Shown here piece by piece: positions 16,363 to 23,459 of a DNA stretch of 41,134 nt. Positions within the stretch are counted from its first letter, which is position 1. Each line of letters begins with the position of its first letter. A program made the translations under genes and the position numbers. Under the pieces are notes generated by a model. That model did no database searches. It was not told the DNA's origin and saw only the letters and a list, made by a program, of their open reading frames with translations. This DNA is from Candidatus Poribacteria bacterium (GTDB taxonomy: Bacteria; Poribacteria; WGA-4E; WGA-3G), in assembly GCA_007571305.1 (NCBI GenBank), contig RKRR01000051.1, positions 1-41,134 on the forward strand. Reading direction: 5' to 3'.

Positions 16363-16599
16363 TTATGACCTTTCAGTCAAAAGTTGTTCAATGGTGGTGT
16401 TAAAAACTTTCGCTATCCGGTAGCATCTCCAAACCGAAGGGGAGTCCTTCCCTTTCTCAAAACGGGAAACCATCATTTGCGAGGTACCGATCTTCCCAGC
16501 AAGTTCGGCTTGGGTCATTTTTCGGATAACGCGCTCCCTTCGGATATTTTCACCGAGTATCTCTCTAATGTGTTGTGGAATGGACGCTCTACCTCTCAT
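16363..16599 (-). CDS. XRE-family helix-turn-helix regulator
   Basis: 78-aa Cro/CI-type DNA-binding protein consisting of a basic N-terminus and one HTH_3 domain (M-T-Q-A-E-L-A-G-K-I-G-T-S-Q-M-M-V-S-R-F-E-K-G at about 29-51). Upstream ATGs exist at 16617 and 16611, but GGAGG sits 5 nt before the ATG at 16599, so that start is chosen. It probably controls its own promoter at 16650-16678, where two near-identical direct repeats flank the -10 box, and perhaps the promoter just downstream. This arrangement is typical of a phage repressor or addiction-like module. Confidence 0.88.
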   Translation of the reverse strand: MRGRASIPQHIREILGENIRRERVIRKMTQAELAGKIGTSQMMVSRFEKGKDSPSVWRCYRIAKVFNTTIEQLLTERS

Positions 16600-16624
16600 G
16601 ATATCCTCCATTATCATCTAAAAC

Positions 16625-16681
16625 AACACTAAAAATAACTTATGATAATATTATACTACATTAAATACTAAAAATCAACTT
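16625..16681 (-). promoter_or_regulatory. XRE promoter with direct-repeat operator
   Basis: On the minus strand, TTGATT (16673-16678) and TATAAT (16650-16655) with a 17-nt spacer form a promoter for the XRE gene. In plus-strand terms AATACTAAAAATCAACTT (16664-16681) and AACACTAAAAATAACTT (16625-16641) are near-identical direct repeats 39 bp apart, flanking the -10 box. They are good candidates for the binding sites of the XRE protein. Confidence 0.6.
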
Positions 16682-16693
16682 AAAAATAAAAAC

Positions 16694-16888
16694 GAGGCAC
16701 GAGAATTTCACCGTCCACAAACTAATTTTTACCTGTTAGGGAATTCTTCTTGCCTCGCGAAAACATTGTGAGCTTGTCTCATCAGTATTTCAGCACCGGA
16801 ACTTACGCCCCTAAAAATCGAAAATGCATCTTGTTGAAAAAGCAATGCCTCGGTCATGGAACCGAGGCTACTGAAAAAGTAGATATTT
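16694..16888. repeat. GCCTCG hairpin repeat, long copy
   Basis: This begins with CGAGGCACGAGAATTTC (16694-16710), whose first 7 bases pair with TGCCTCG at 16751-16757. It ends with AAAAAGCAATGCCTCG and a perfect 8-bp hairpin GCCTCGGT (16847-16854)/ACCGAGGC (16861-16868) with a CATGGA loop. A second copy at 17566-17654 repeats both ends but lacks about 105 nt between them. The hairpin read on the minus strand is followed by ATTGCTTTTT and could act as a terminator. A frame across 16750-17103 runs through the repeat and looks like chance. The rest of 16889-17164 holds a TTCCCC/GGGGAA hairpin (16958-16978) and nothing else I can name. Confidence 0.65.
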
Positions 16889-17164
16889 CTAATGTGAGTT
16901 TGATTGAACCTGAGTCTACATCCTACTATGAGCATGCCACTTTTCTACTCCTCTTTATTCCCCCACAAGGAAGGGGAAATCTAAGGAGTGAGTCAGAAAA
17001 ACATTTAATCTCACGTGTTGACATTTTAGTATCGAACTGGCGTTATAACAGGAATCCTCTTTTGGTAGGGAAGTTCTGTGTTAGGATGACCCACCATAAA
17101 TGATCTCTTCTTATAACCGTAGGCGGAGCCTTGTAAATATGGCACAATCTGTTGTGCGTCTAAT

Positions 17165-17542
17165 CTAAGGCTTTCTTAATTCCTTAATTACTTCTGAGAT
17201 TCCTTTTCCAAGTTCCATAAGAGAAACACCAGGGACTGCCTTTATACTTTCTTTTACAAATGACAAGGCACCCGTAAGAGCTTTTTCGATAGCTTCTTCA
17301 TCAACTTCTTTTGCCACATAAACTATTTTTTCGCTTGATTCACCAACAGGAATACCATCGTAGTGAAGTTGAATTCTATAGCCTGCCACTACTTTTTTTC
17401 TGAATAGTTTTTTGGCGTAATATACTATAGGTTCATATTTGACTGTAACCCTTCTTTGCATGAACTTTCGATAAAGGGCAATAAAGCCCACTATCAAGAG
17501 GACAATTATTACTAATTGCATCACAAATAAAGTTGTTAACAT
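17165..17542 (-). CDS. Unknown protein with one N-terminal membrane anchor
   Basis: 125-aa protein of no recognised family. Residues about 3-24 form one hydrophobic segment (M-Q-L-V-I-I-V-L-L-I-V-G-F-I-A-L) followed by a basic stretch, so the rest should be cytoplasmic under the positive-inside rule. The soluble part is short and mixed. AAGGA lies 8 nt before the ATG on the minus strand. It sits between two copies of the GCCTCG repeat and has no clear functional link to its neighbours. Confidence 0.65.
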   Translation of the reverse strand: MLTTLFVMQLVIIVLLIVGFIALYRKFMQRRVTVKYEPIVYYAKKLFRKKVVAGYRIQLHYDGIPVGESSEKIVYVAKEVDEEAIEKALTGALSFVKESIKAVPGVSLMELGKGISEVIKELRKP

Positions 17543-17565
17543 TATCAGGATCCTTAATCAGTGTA

Positions 17566-17654
17566 GAGGCACAGAATTTCATTTTCTATTCAATTATGGC
17601 TAAAAAGCAATGCCTCGATCATGGGATCGAGGCTACTGGAAAAATGGATATTTT
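17566..17654. repeat. GCCTCG hairpin repeat, short copy
   Basis: GAGGCACAGAATTTC (17566-17580) and AAAAAGCAATGCCTCG correspond to both ends of the copy at 16694-16888. The hairpin is GCCTCGAT (17612-17619)/ATCGAGGC (17626-17633) with a CATGGG loop. Relative to the other copy, the G-C pair at the seventh position is an A-T pair here, so both arms changed together. On the minus strand it directly follows the hydroxyacid dehydrogenase gene and runs into ATTGCTTTTT, so it may be that gene's terminator. Confidence 0.7.
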
Positions 17655-17656
17655 CA

Positions 17657-18607
17657 CTAAAAACCGAGTTGTTTGTTCACAACGTTCTTCAGCTCTTCCC
17701 TCTTCAGATACCGTTCCAAGTTATCCAAGAAAAACTCGGTGATACGACGCATGCGGTGCTGTGAGCCGCCCGCAGAATGCGGCGAAATGATAACATTGTC
17801 AAAATCCCATAACGGACTGTCTGCTGGAAGCGGTTCGATTTCGGTGACATCCAAACCTGCTGCAGCAATCGTACCCGCTTGCAGAATCTCAATCAGATCG
17901 GGTTCATTGACAATCGGACCGCGTGCGACGTTGATAAAGAATGCTGTTGGTTGCATCACGGATAGGTTATCCTTATTAATTAACCCCCGTGTTTCTTCAG
18001 TCAATGGACACGCAATCATCACAACGTCTACTTGGCTCATCATATTGGAAAGTTGATCCATCGGCATCAGTTCATCAACGGTGTCGGGTTTATCAGTGCG
18101 GTAGGCATCGACAGCCATAACGTACATGTCAAAGCCTTTTGCGCGCTTCGCCATCTGCATCCCGATCCCCCCCATGCCGACGATACCGATTTTGAATTCA
18201 TCGATCTCGATCATCGGCATTGTCCTGGCACCACCCCATTGGTGTTTATCTTGATTCCGAACGGATTCATGGATACCGCGTGCTAAACCGAGCAGGAGCG
18301 CGAATGCTTGATCTGCAACGTGTGTTGCGTACAAGCCAGCTGCATTCGTCAAAAGAACATCACTCTCACGGAGCGCAGGGTACATGTGTCTATCCATACC
18401 CGCACTGGAAGATTGAATCCATCTGATATTAGGCAGGTGCGGAAAAAGGTCCTCGCTACAGTAGCCATAAAAGACTTCAGCATCTCTGCCTTCTTCGATA
18501 AGTTCCTCGCGTGAACCTGGGGTAACAAAGGTGTGCTCGTCACCGACGATGCTTTCCAATCTCTGGAGTAGTTCACCTTCAACACGTCCTTGAAGTAGAA
18601 TTTTCAT
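17657..18607 (-). CDS. D-2-hydroxyacid dehydrogenase (NAD-binding)
   Basis: 316-aa oxidoreductase of the D-isomer 2-hydroxyacid dehydrogenase family, interconverting a 2-oxoacid and its D-hydroxyacid with NAD(P)H. The Rossmann motif is G-M-G-G-I-G at 144-149. The catalytic trio is visible as R229 in N-V-A-R-G, the Glu in D-V-T-E-I-E-P (256 or 258) and H277 in S-P-H-S-A-G. The substrate is not clear from sequence; glyoxylate/hydroxypyruvate or phosphoglycerate-type activity is possible. The ATG at 18607 takes its ribosome binding site from a copy of the dispersed 5' repeat. A HAD phosphatase gene lies upstream on the same strand. Confidence 0.9.
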   Translation of the reverse strand: MKILLQGRVEGELLQRLESIVGDEHTFVTPGSREELIEEGRDAEVFYGYCSEDLFPHLPNIRWIQSSSAGMDRHMYPALRESDVLLTNAAGLYATHVADQAFALLLGLARGIHESVRNQDKHQWGGARTMPMIEIDEFKIGIVGMGGIGMQMAKRAKGFDMYVMAVDAYRTDKPDTVDELMPMDQLSNMMSQVDVVMIACPLTEETRGLINKDNLSVMQPTAFFINVARGPIVNEPDLIEILQAGTIAAAGLDVTEIEPLPADSPLWDFDNVIISPHSAGGSQHRMRRITEFFLDNLERYLKREELKNVVNKQLGF

Positions 18608-18696
18608 ATTTTAATTTTTCCTTACAGTTCGATCAAGTGGGTTAGAGAGTTCGCGTCCTTTCGCGTAGATCCGCCCTCCACTTCGTTACGGGCTAC
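18608..18696 (-). repeat. Dispersed 5' repeat upstream of the hydroxyacid dehydrogenase gene
   Basis: Read on the minus strand, GTAGCCCGTAACGAAGTGG starts the module, followed by AGGGCGGATCTACGCGAAAGG and the tail CACTTGATCGAACTGTAAGG. It then runs into AAAAATTAAAATATG, where ATG is the start codon. The tail closely matches those at 9184-9211 and 19788-19815. The 3'-type module seen in other copies is not recognisable here; 18697-18890 otherwise shows no gene. Confidence 0.7.
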
Positions 18697-18890
18697 GGGG
18701 TGTTTAACCTGCGCTCGGTAGAATAGAGCATCATCCAAATTTTAATTACCTCTTTCGGATAAGAAACGTGGATGAGAGTTTTGACGGTTTTCGTGATAAC
18801 TACTTGCAAAAACGGGGCAAGCGGTATATGAGAGAAAATATCAGCACATCCATCGATCCATTTAACGCCTTGAGAATAATTAAGAAACTT

Positions 18891-19787
18891 TCACTCCCAC
18901 GGTGGTGTTTCTGGCAACAATTTCTGAAATTTGTCAATCAACGCGTCTTCATAAGCACCCGCGTATTGTCCGGCGAAGAATTTATCCATCGCCTCATCCA
19001 GGAAGAGTTGCCACGATGTGTCCTCAGAACCGGGATTGACAGGGAAGAATAGCGCGCCTACATCTCTTGCTGCCTTCAAGTCGCCGGGTGAATCACCGAG
19101 CATTAAGACGTGGTTTTCGGGATACCTGTCCTTCGTCGTTATCGTGAGATGTTCTGTTTTCGTTCCCATCTCCTGTCCGGCGATCAGCGCGACGTAAGCG
19201 TCTATTTCGTGCTCAGCCCATTCCCGTACCAGTGCTTCATCCGGCGTAGCGGAAACAACGATGACATCTGATTTGCCTTGAAGCCGTTGCAACGTCTCTC
19301 TGACCCCAGGAAACGGTGGGAGGTTGTAGACAATCTCTGCGACACTTTCGTTCACACCGAGACTCCACTCCATCACTTGGCTCAGTTCATCGAGCCGTTC
19401 CCCAGTTGCGTTGTCTATTGCAGCTTGTAACGCCGGGTTGCCGAGTTTCGTCTCTGTCTCCGACCATTCTTGCAAGTAAGACAGTTCTGGCACCGCAACT
19501 CCCATTTTTTGCACGAGCGACATTTCGCGCAAAAAATCGCACACCAGCAGAATCGCCTTAAACCGATTCGTACCACGTGTCTTCGAATAGAGATTCACAA
19601 AATCCCACGTCTGATGCACCTGCCGTGAAATAGATGCCAAGCCGAAATGTTTGACGAGGTTCACGCTGAAACAGTCGTTGTGTTTGACCTCCATGCTATT
19701 GAAAACGCAACCGTCGGAGTCGATCCCGACAAAAAATTCGTGTTGCGGTTCAAAATCGTATAGTGCCTGTTGTGATCCGTGATCCAT
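18891..19787 (-). CDS. HAD-superfamily hydrolase
   Basis: 298-aa phosphatase-like protein. HAD motif I is D23-S-D25-G26, motif II is V-V-S179-A-T, K210 in G-T-K-T fits motif III and G-D-S-P-G-D at 231-236 is motif IV. A large helical cap of about 130 residues lies between motifs I and II. The substrate is unknown; small sugar or nucleotide phosphates are usual. It lies between 6-phosphogluconate dehydrogenase and a hydroxyacid dehydrogenase on the same strand, which suggests carbohydrate metabolism, but this is context only. The start at 19787 uses the AAGGA of a dispersed repeat. Confidence 0.85.
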   Translation of the reverse strand: MDHGSQQALYDFEPQHEFFVGIDSDGCVFNSMEVKHNDCFSVNLVKHFGLASISRQVHQTWDFVNLYSKTRGTNRFKAILLVCDFLREMSLVQKMGVAVPELSYLQEWSETETKLGNPALQAAIDNATGERLDELSQVMEWSLGVNESVAEIVYNLPPFPGVRETLQRLQGKSDVIVVSATPDEALVREWAEHEIDAYVALIAGQEMGTKTEHLTITTKDRYPENHVLMLGDSPGDLKAARDVGALFFPVNPGSEDTSWQLFLDEAMDKFFAGQYAGAYEDALIDKFQKLLPETPPWE

Positions 19788-19947
19788 ATTTTTAATGTTC
19801 CTTGCGGTTCGTTGAAGTAGATTTCATATTTAGCGTGTCTTCCCGTATATCCGCCTGCGCCGTTGTTGCAGGCTACGTTTTTTGCATCACCAAGGATCCG
19901 CTCGCAATGTAATAGGGAGCAGCTCAGAGTCCCGTAAATTAAAAACT
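19788..19947 (-). repeat. Composite intergenic repeat, gnd-HAD copy
   Basis: On the minus strand the whole gap between two genes is repeat. The 3'-type module (about 19947 to 19896, with GCTCCCTATTACATTGCGAG) follows the gnd stop. It leads into the 5'-type module (19876 to 19788), with GTAGCCTGCAACAACGGC, a CCTGC/GCAGG stem, GGATATACGGGAAG, and the tail ACTTCAACGAACCGCAAGGA before the HAD start. It is the most compact copy of the composite. Confidence 0.75.
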
Positions 19948-21411
19948 TTACTCGACGGTGACTTCCGGGCGACCTTCAAGCATCCACTCCGTATGGAAAA
20001 CCGTCGGCTCCCCATCTTTTCCGAGCATTGTGTTTCCATCTGCATCAAGTTTATGGTAGGTGTGTGCACCGAAATAGTCGCGCATCGCCTGAATCAGATT
20101 CGCAGAAAGTCTGCCGCTGCGATAACTATCGAAATAGGCTAAAGCGGAACTAAACGCTGGGATAGGAACACCGAGCTGCGTTGCTGTACCGATGACACTT
20201 CGCCAGTTGGACTGTGCGGTTTCAAGTACATTCCGGAAGTAGGAATCAAGCATAAGGTTTGGCAGTTCTGGGTTTCGCTCAAACGCCTCTGCGATCCGAT
20301 GTAGGAACTTCGCACGAATGATGCATCCACCACGCCAACCTAAGCTAATTTTGCCAAGGTCCAAATTCCATCCGAATTCTTCGCTTGCCTCTCGCATTAA
20401 GGCGAAGCCTTGGGCATAAGAGCAGATCTTCGCGGCATAAAGGGCATCGTGAATCGCTTTCAGTGTCTCATCACGGTCGCCTTGATATGCACCACCGGGT
20501 CCTTGGATAACCTGCTCTGCCGCAACACGTTCGCTTTTGACAGCGGAAATACACCGAGCAAAGACCGCCTCTGCGATTGTCGGTGCGGAGATACCGAGAT
20601 CCAGTGCTGATATGCTCGTCCATTTGCCGGTGCCTTTCTGTCCTGCCTGGTCCAGGACGACATCCACGAAAGGTGTTCCACTGCTATCGAGTTGTGTGAA
20701 GATGTCTGCCGTGATTTCGATAAGGTAAGAATTTAACTCGCCACGATTCCATTCGCTGAAGACCTCATGCATCTCATTGGCATTCATTCCCAAGATGCCT
20801 TTCATCAGAGAGTAGGCTTCACATATCAGCTGCATGTCGCCGTATTCGATGCCGTTATGCACCATCTTGACATAGTGTCCAGCACCATCGGGTCCGATGT
20901 AGGAACAGCAGGGCGTGCCCTCTACCTGTGCCGCAATCTTCGTAAAGATCGGCTCCACGAGCGCGTAAGCCTCAGCCGAACCGCCCGGCATCATTGCAGG
21001 TCCTTTGAGTGCGCCTTCCTCGCCGCCTGAGATACCTGTACCGATAAAGAGAAGGTCTTGCTCAGCCAACTCTGCATGCCGACGGACGGTATCGTTGAAG
21101 TTAGAGTTTCCCCCGTCAATAATGAGGTCACCTTTTGAAAGATGCGGGACCAATTGCCCAATAAACGCATCGACAGGCTCGCCTGCTTTCACCATCAAGA
21201 TAATTTTGCGGGGTCTGTCTAACTTGCCAATGAATTCTGGGATAGAATGCGCCCCAGTGATATTTTTTTCTTTCGCAGCACCTGCGATGAAAGCATCTAC
21301 CCGTGAAACGGTACGGTTGAAGACTGCTACTTCAAACCCTTTGCTCTCCATGTTCAGTGCGAGGTTTTCACCCATCACTGCTAATCCGATGAGTCCAATA
21401 TCTGCCGCCAA
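19948..21411 (-). CDS. gnd: 6-phosphogluconate dehydrogenase, decarboxylating
   Basis: Oxidises 6-phosphogluconate to ribulose 5-phosphate and CO2 with NADP in the pentose phosphate pathway. The frame extends to 21537, but a strong AGGAGG lies 9 nt before a TTG at 21411 that gives L/M-A-A-D-I-G-L-I-G-L-A-V-M-G, the normal N-terminus. The resulting 487 residues fit the family; the extra 42 residues of the longer frame look random. G-L-A-V-M-G is the NADP fold, G-T-G-I-S-G-G-E-E-G-A and M-M-P-G-G are substrate-site signatures, and V-K-M-V-H-N-G-I-E-Y-G-D contains the catalytic Lys. It reads toward the HAD gene across a repeat-filled gap. Confidence 0.95.
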   Translation of the reverse strand: MAADIGLIGLAVMGENLALNMESKGFEVAVFNRTVSRVDAFIAGAAKEKNITGAHSIPEFIGKLDRPRKIILMVKAGEPVDAFIGQLVPHLSKGDLIIDGGNSNFNDTVRRHAELAEQDLLFIGTGISGGEEGALKGPAMMPGGSAEAYALVEPIFTKIAAQVEGTPCCSYIGPDGAGHYVKMVHNGIEYGDMQLICEAYSLMKGILGMNANEMHEVFSEWNRGELNSYLIEITADIFTQLDSSGTPFVDVVLDQAGQKGTGKWTSISALDLGISAPTIAEAVFARCISAVKSERVAAEQVIQGPGGAYQGDRDETLKAIHDALYAAKICSYAQGFALMREASEEFGWNLDLGKISLGWRGGCIIRAKFLHRIAEAFERNPELPNLMLDSYFRNVLETAQSNWRSVIGTATQLGVPIPAFSSALAYFDSYRSGRLSANLIQAMRDYFGAHTYHKLDADGNTMLGKDGEPTVFHTEWMLEGRPEVTVE

Positions 21412-21680
21412 ATCTGTTTTCCTCCTATGGTAGCGTATACTCTGCATATCATACACCCCAGAAGGTGTGATGTCAATATATTTTTCTTTCCATTCATCCA
21501 AATCGCATCTATACCTCGGTAAATGGCTACTATCCAACTCGATGGGGTTGGAAACAGTGCCTACTAATTTTAGTTTGAAACTTGATTAATACAGATAATC
21601 GAAATTCACGTCAAAATTAGAAACGCCTTCTTGACATAACACCGCGCGGCAAAACATACTCGCCAGAAAGGAGTCTTATC

Positions 21681-23444
21681 ATTCGCAGTCTATTCGGTCT
21701 CAAGAAGTATATCATTCGGTATAGATACGCCATAATATTCAGTTTCTTCTTTGTGCTTTTGACGAATGGGATACTCCTCATCAGCCCAGAGATCCTGCAA
21801 AGGTTTTTTGATGAGTTACAATTCGCGGTTGATGACCCAAATTTTACAGTATCCCCAAGACGTATCCTTTTTTTCGCACTTCTTATCTTCGGGGTCGCGC
21901 TCTTTGCCGGTATCCTGCGTTTTGCCCAACGACGCATCATTCAGGGGGTCGCCCGGCAGATGGAATTTCACTTACGGGCAGACTTCTTTTTGCATCTCCA
22001 AAAACTCTCCGCTTCCTACTATGATAACGTCCGCACCGGAGATCTGATGACGCGTGCCACCAGCGACTTAAATGCCATCAGAATGGTGCTGAGCAGTGCT
22101 GTCATGTACACTGCTGATGCGATAGTGTTTTTCGGGTTTGCGCTTGCTATCATGCTGCGAATTGATGCCACCCTAACGGTTGTTGCATTGCTGCCATATC
22201 CAATCCTGGCAATTTTGATTCGTTCCCTCGGAAAACGATTACATGCTCACTATGAAGGTATCCAAGAGGCGTTCTCAACGTTGAATACGAAAGTACAAGA
22301 GAATTTGTCCGGTGTCCGCGTTGTAAAAGCGTACACACTTGAAGCAAGTGAGGTTGATCACTTCAAGGAATTGAATCAAGAGTTTGTCAATCGGAACCAC
22401 CGCCAAATCCGATTGATGACTTTCTTCTTTCCGCTCTTCCGCTTTCTACCGGGTATCGGCGGGGTAGTTCTCCTCTGGATGGGGGGACTCCATGTCGTTG
22501 AAGGGAAGATTACACTGGGCGATTTTGTGGCGTTCAGTGCCTATCTCGGGATGCTTGTCCGTCCGATGATTACCCTCGGTTTCATTGTCAATACGTTTGA
22601 ACGCGGTACTGCATCTATGGAGCGAATCCAAGCAATCCTCGATGAAAAGCCGGAAATCTTCGACGGTGAACAGGTAAAATGGGACATCAAAAATATCAAA
22701 GGCGAGATTGAGTTTAGAAATCTGAATTTTAACTATCCTGACGGGACACCTGTGCTAAACAACATCAATCTTAAGATTGAACGTGGCAGGACGCTCGCGA
22801 TTGTTGGTGGGACTGGATCGGGAAAATCTACCCTCGTCAATCTGATTCCGCGTATCCGCCAAGCAGAACGCGGCACCGTTTTGGTTGATGGGATAGACAT
22901 TCAGGACATACCTCTAAGGGTCCTCCGTTCTCATATCGGGTTTGTGGAGCAGGAGCCTTTTCTCTTCTCCGACTATCTACGAAATAACATTGCCTACGGT
23001 CTCGAAACGACAGATGATGAAGAGGTGAAAGAAGCGGCGCATATCGCAGACCTTTTGGAACAGATCGAAGAATTCCCTGATGGATTGGAAACCTTTCTCG
23101 GTGAACGGGGTATAACGATTTCAGGCGGGCAACGTCAACGGAGCGCACTCGCACGCGCGATTATTATTAAACCTAAAATTCTCATTCTTGATGATGCGTT
23201 TGCGAACGTAGATACGCAGACCGAAGACACCATTCTCAGCCGACTCGACGAAATTATGAAAGATCGCACGACTATCCTCATTTCGCACCGGATCTCTACC
23301 GTCAAAAATGCTGACCACATTATCGTTCTCAACGACGGTAGTATTGTCGAGACAGGGACGCACGAGCAATTGGTTGCACACAACGGAATTTACGCTGGTA
23401 TTTACGAGACCCAACTCTTGCAAGAGGAGCTTGAGGAACTTTAA
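21681..23444 (+). CDS. ABC exporter half-transporter, degenerate-site subunit
   Basis: 587-aa type IV ABC exporter: six membrane helices then an ATPase domain. Walker A is G-G-T-G-S-G-K-S, the signature is I-S-G-G-Q-R-Q-R and the H-loop is I-S-H-R-I-S-T. Walker B reads L-I-L-D-D, where Asp replaces the catalytic Glu, so this half has a degenerate ATP site like TM287 or BmrC. The first usual start is GTG at 21753, but that would cut the first helix. AAAGGAG (21667-21673) sits 7 nt before an ATT at 21681 that gives the normal N-terminus R-S-L-F-G-L-K-K-Y-I-I-R. I therefore infer an AUU start. No ATG, GTG or TTG is available in frame between there and the upstream stop. Confidence 0.9.
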   Translation: MRSLFGLKKYIIRYRYAIIFSFFFVLLTNGILLISPEILQRFFDELQFAVDDPNFTVSPRRILFFALLIFGVALFAGILRFAQRRIIQGVARQMEFHLRADFFLHLQKLSASYYDNVRTGDLMTRATSDLNAIRMVLSSAVMYTADAIVFFGFALAIMLRIDATLTVVALLPYPILAILIRSLGKRLHAHYEGIQEAFSTLNTKVQENLSGVRVVKAYTLEASEVDHFKELNQEFVNRNHRQIRLMTFFFPLFRFLPGIGGVVLLWMGGLHVVEGKITLGDFVAFSAYLGMLVRPMITLGFIVNTFERGTASMERIQAILDEKPEIFDGEQVKWDIKNIKGEIEFRNLNFNYPDGTPVLNNINLKIERGRTLAIVGGTGSGKSTLVNLIPRIRQAERGTVLVDGIDIQDIPLRVLRSHIGFVEQEPFLFSDYLRNNIAYGLETTDDEEVKEAAHIADLLEQIEEFPDGLETFLGERGITISGGQRQRSALARAIIIKPKILILDDAFANVDTQTEDTILSRLDEIMKDRTTILISHRISTVKNADHIIVLNDGSIVETGTHEQLVAHNGIYAGIYETQLLQEELEEL

Positions 23445-23459
23445 AGGAGGATTCCATCT

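Noticed and set aside
16750..17103. 117-aa plus-strand ORF
   Set aside because: It runs through the GCCTCG hairpin repeat, has no ribosome binding site and no protein-like composition.
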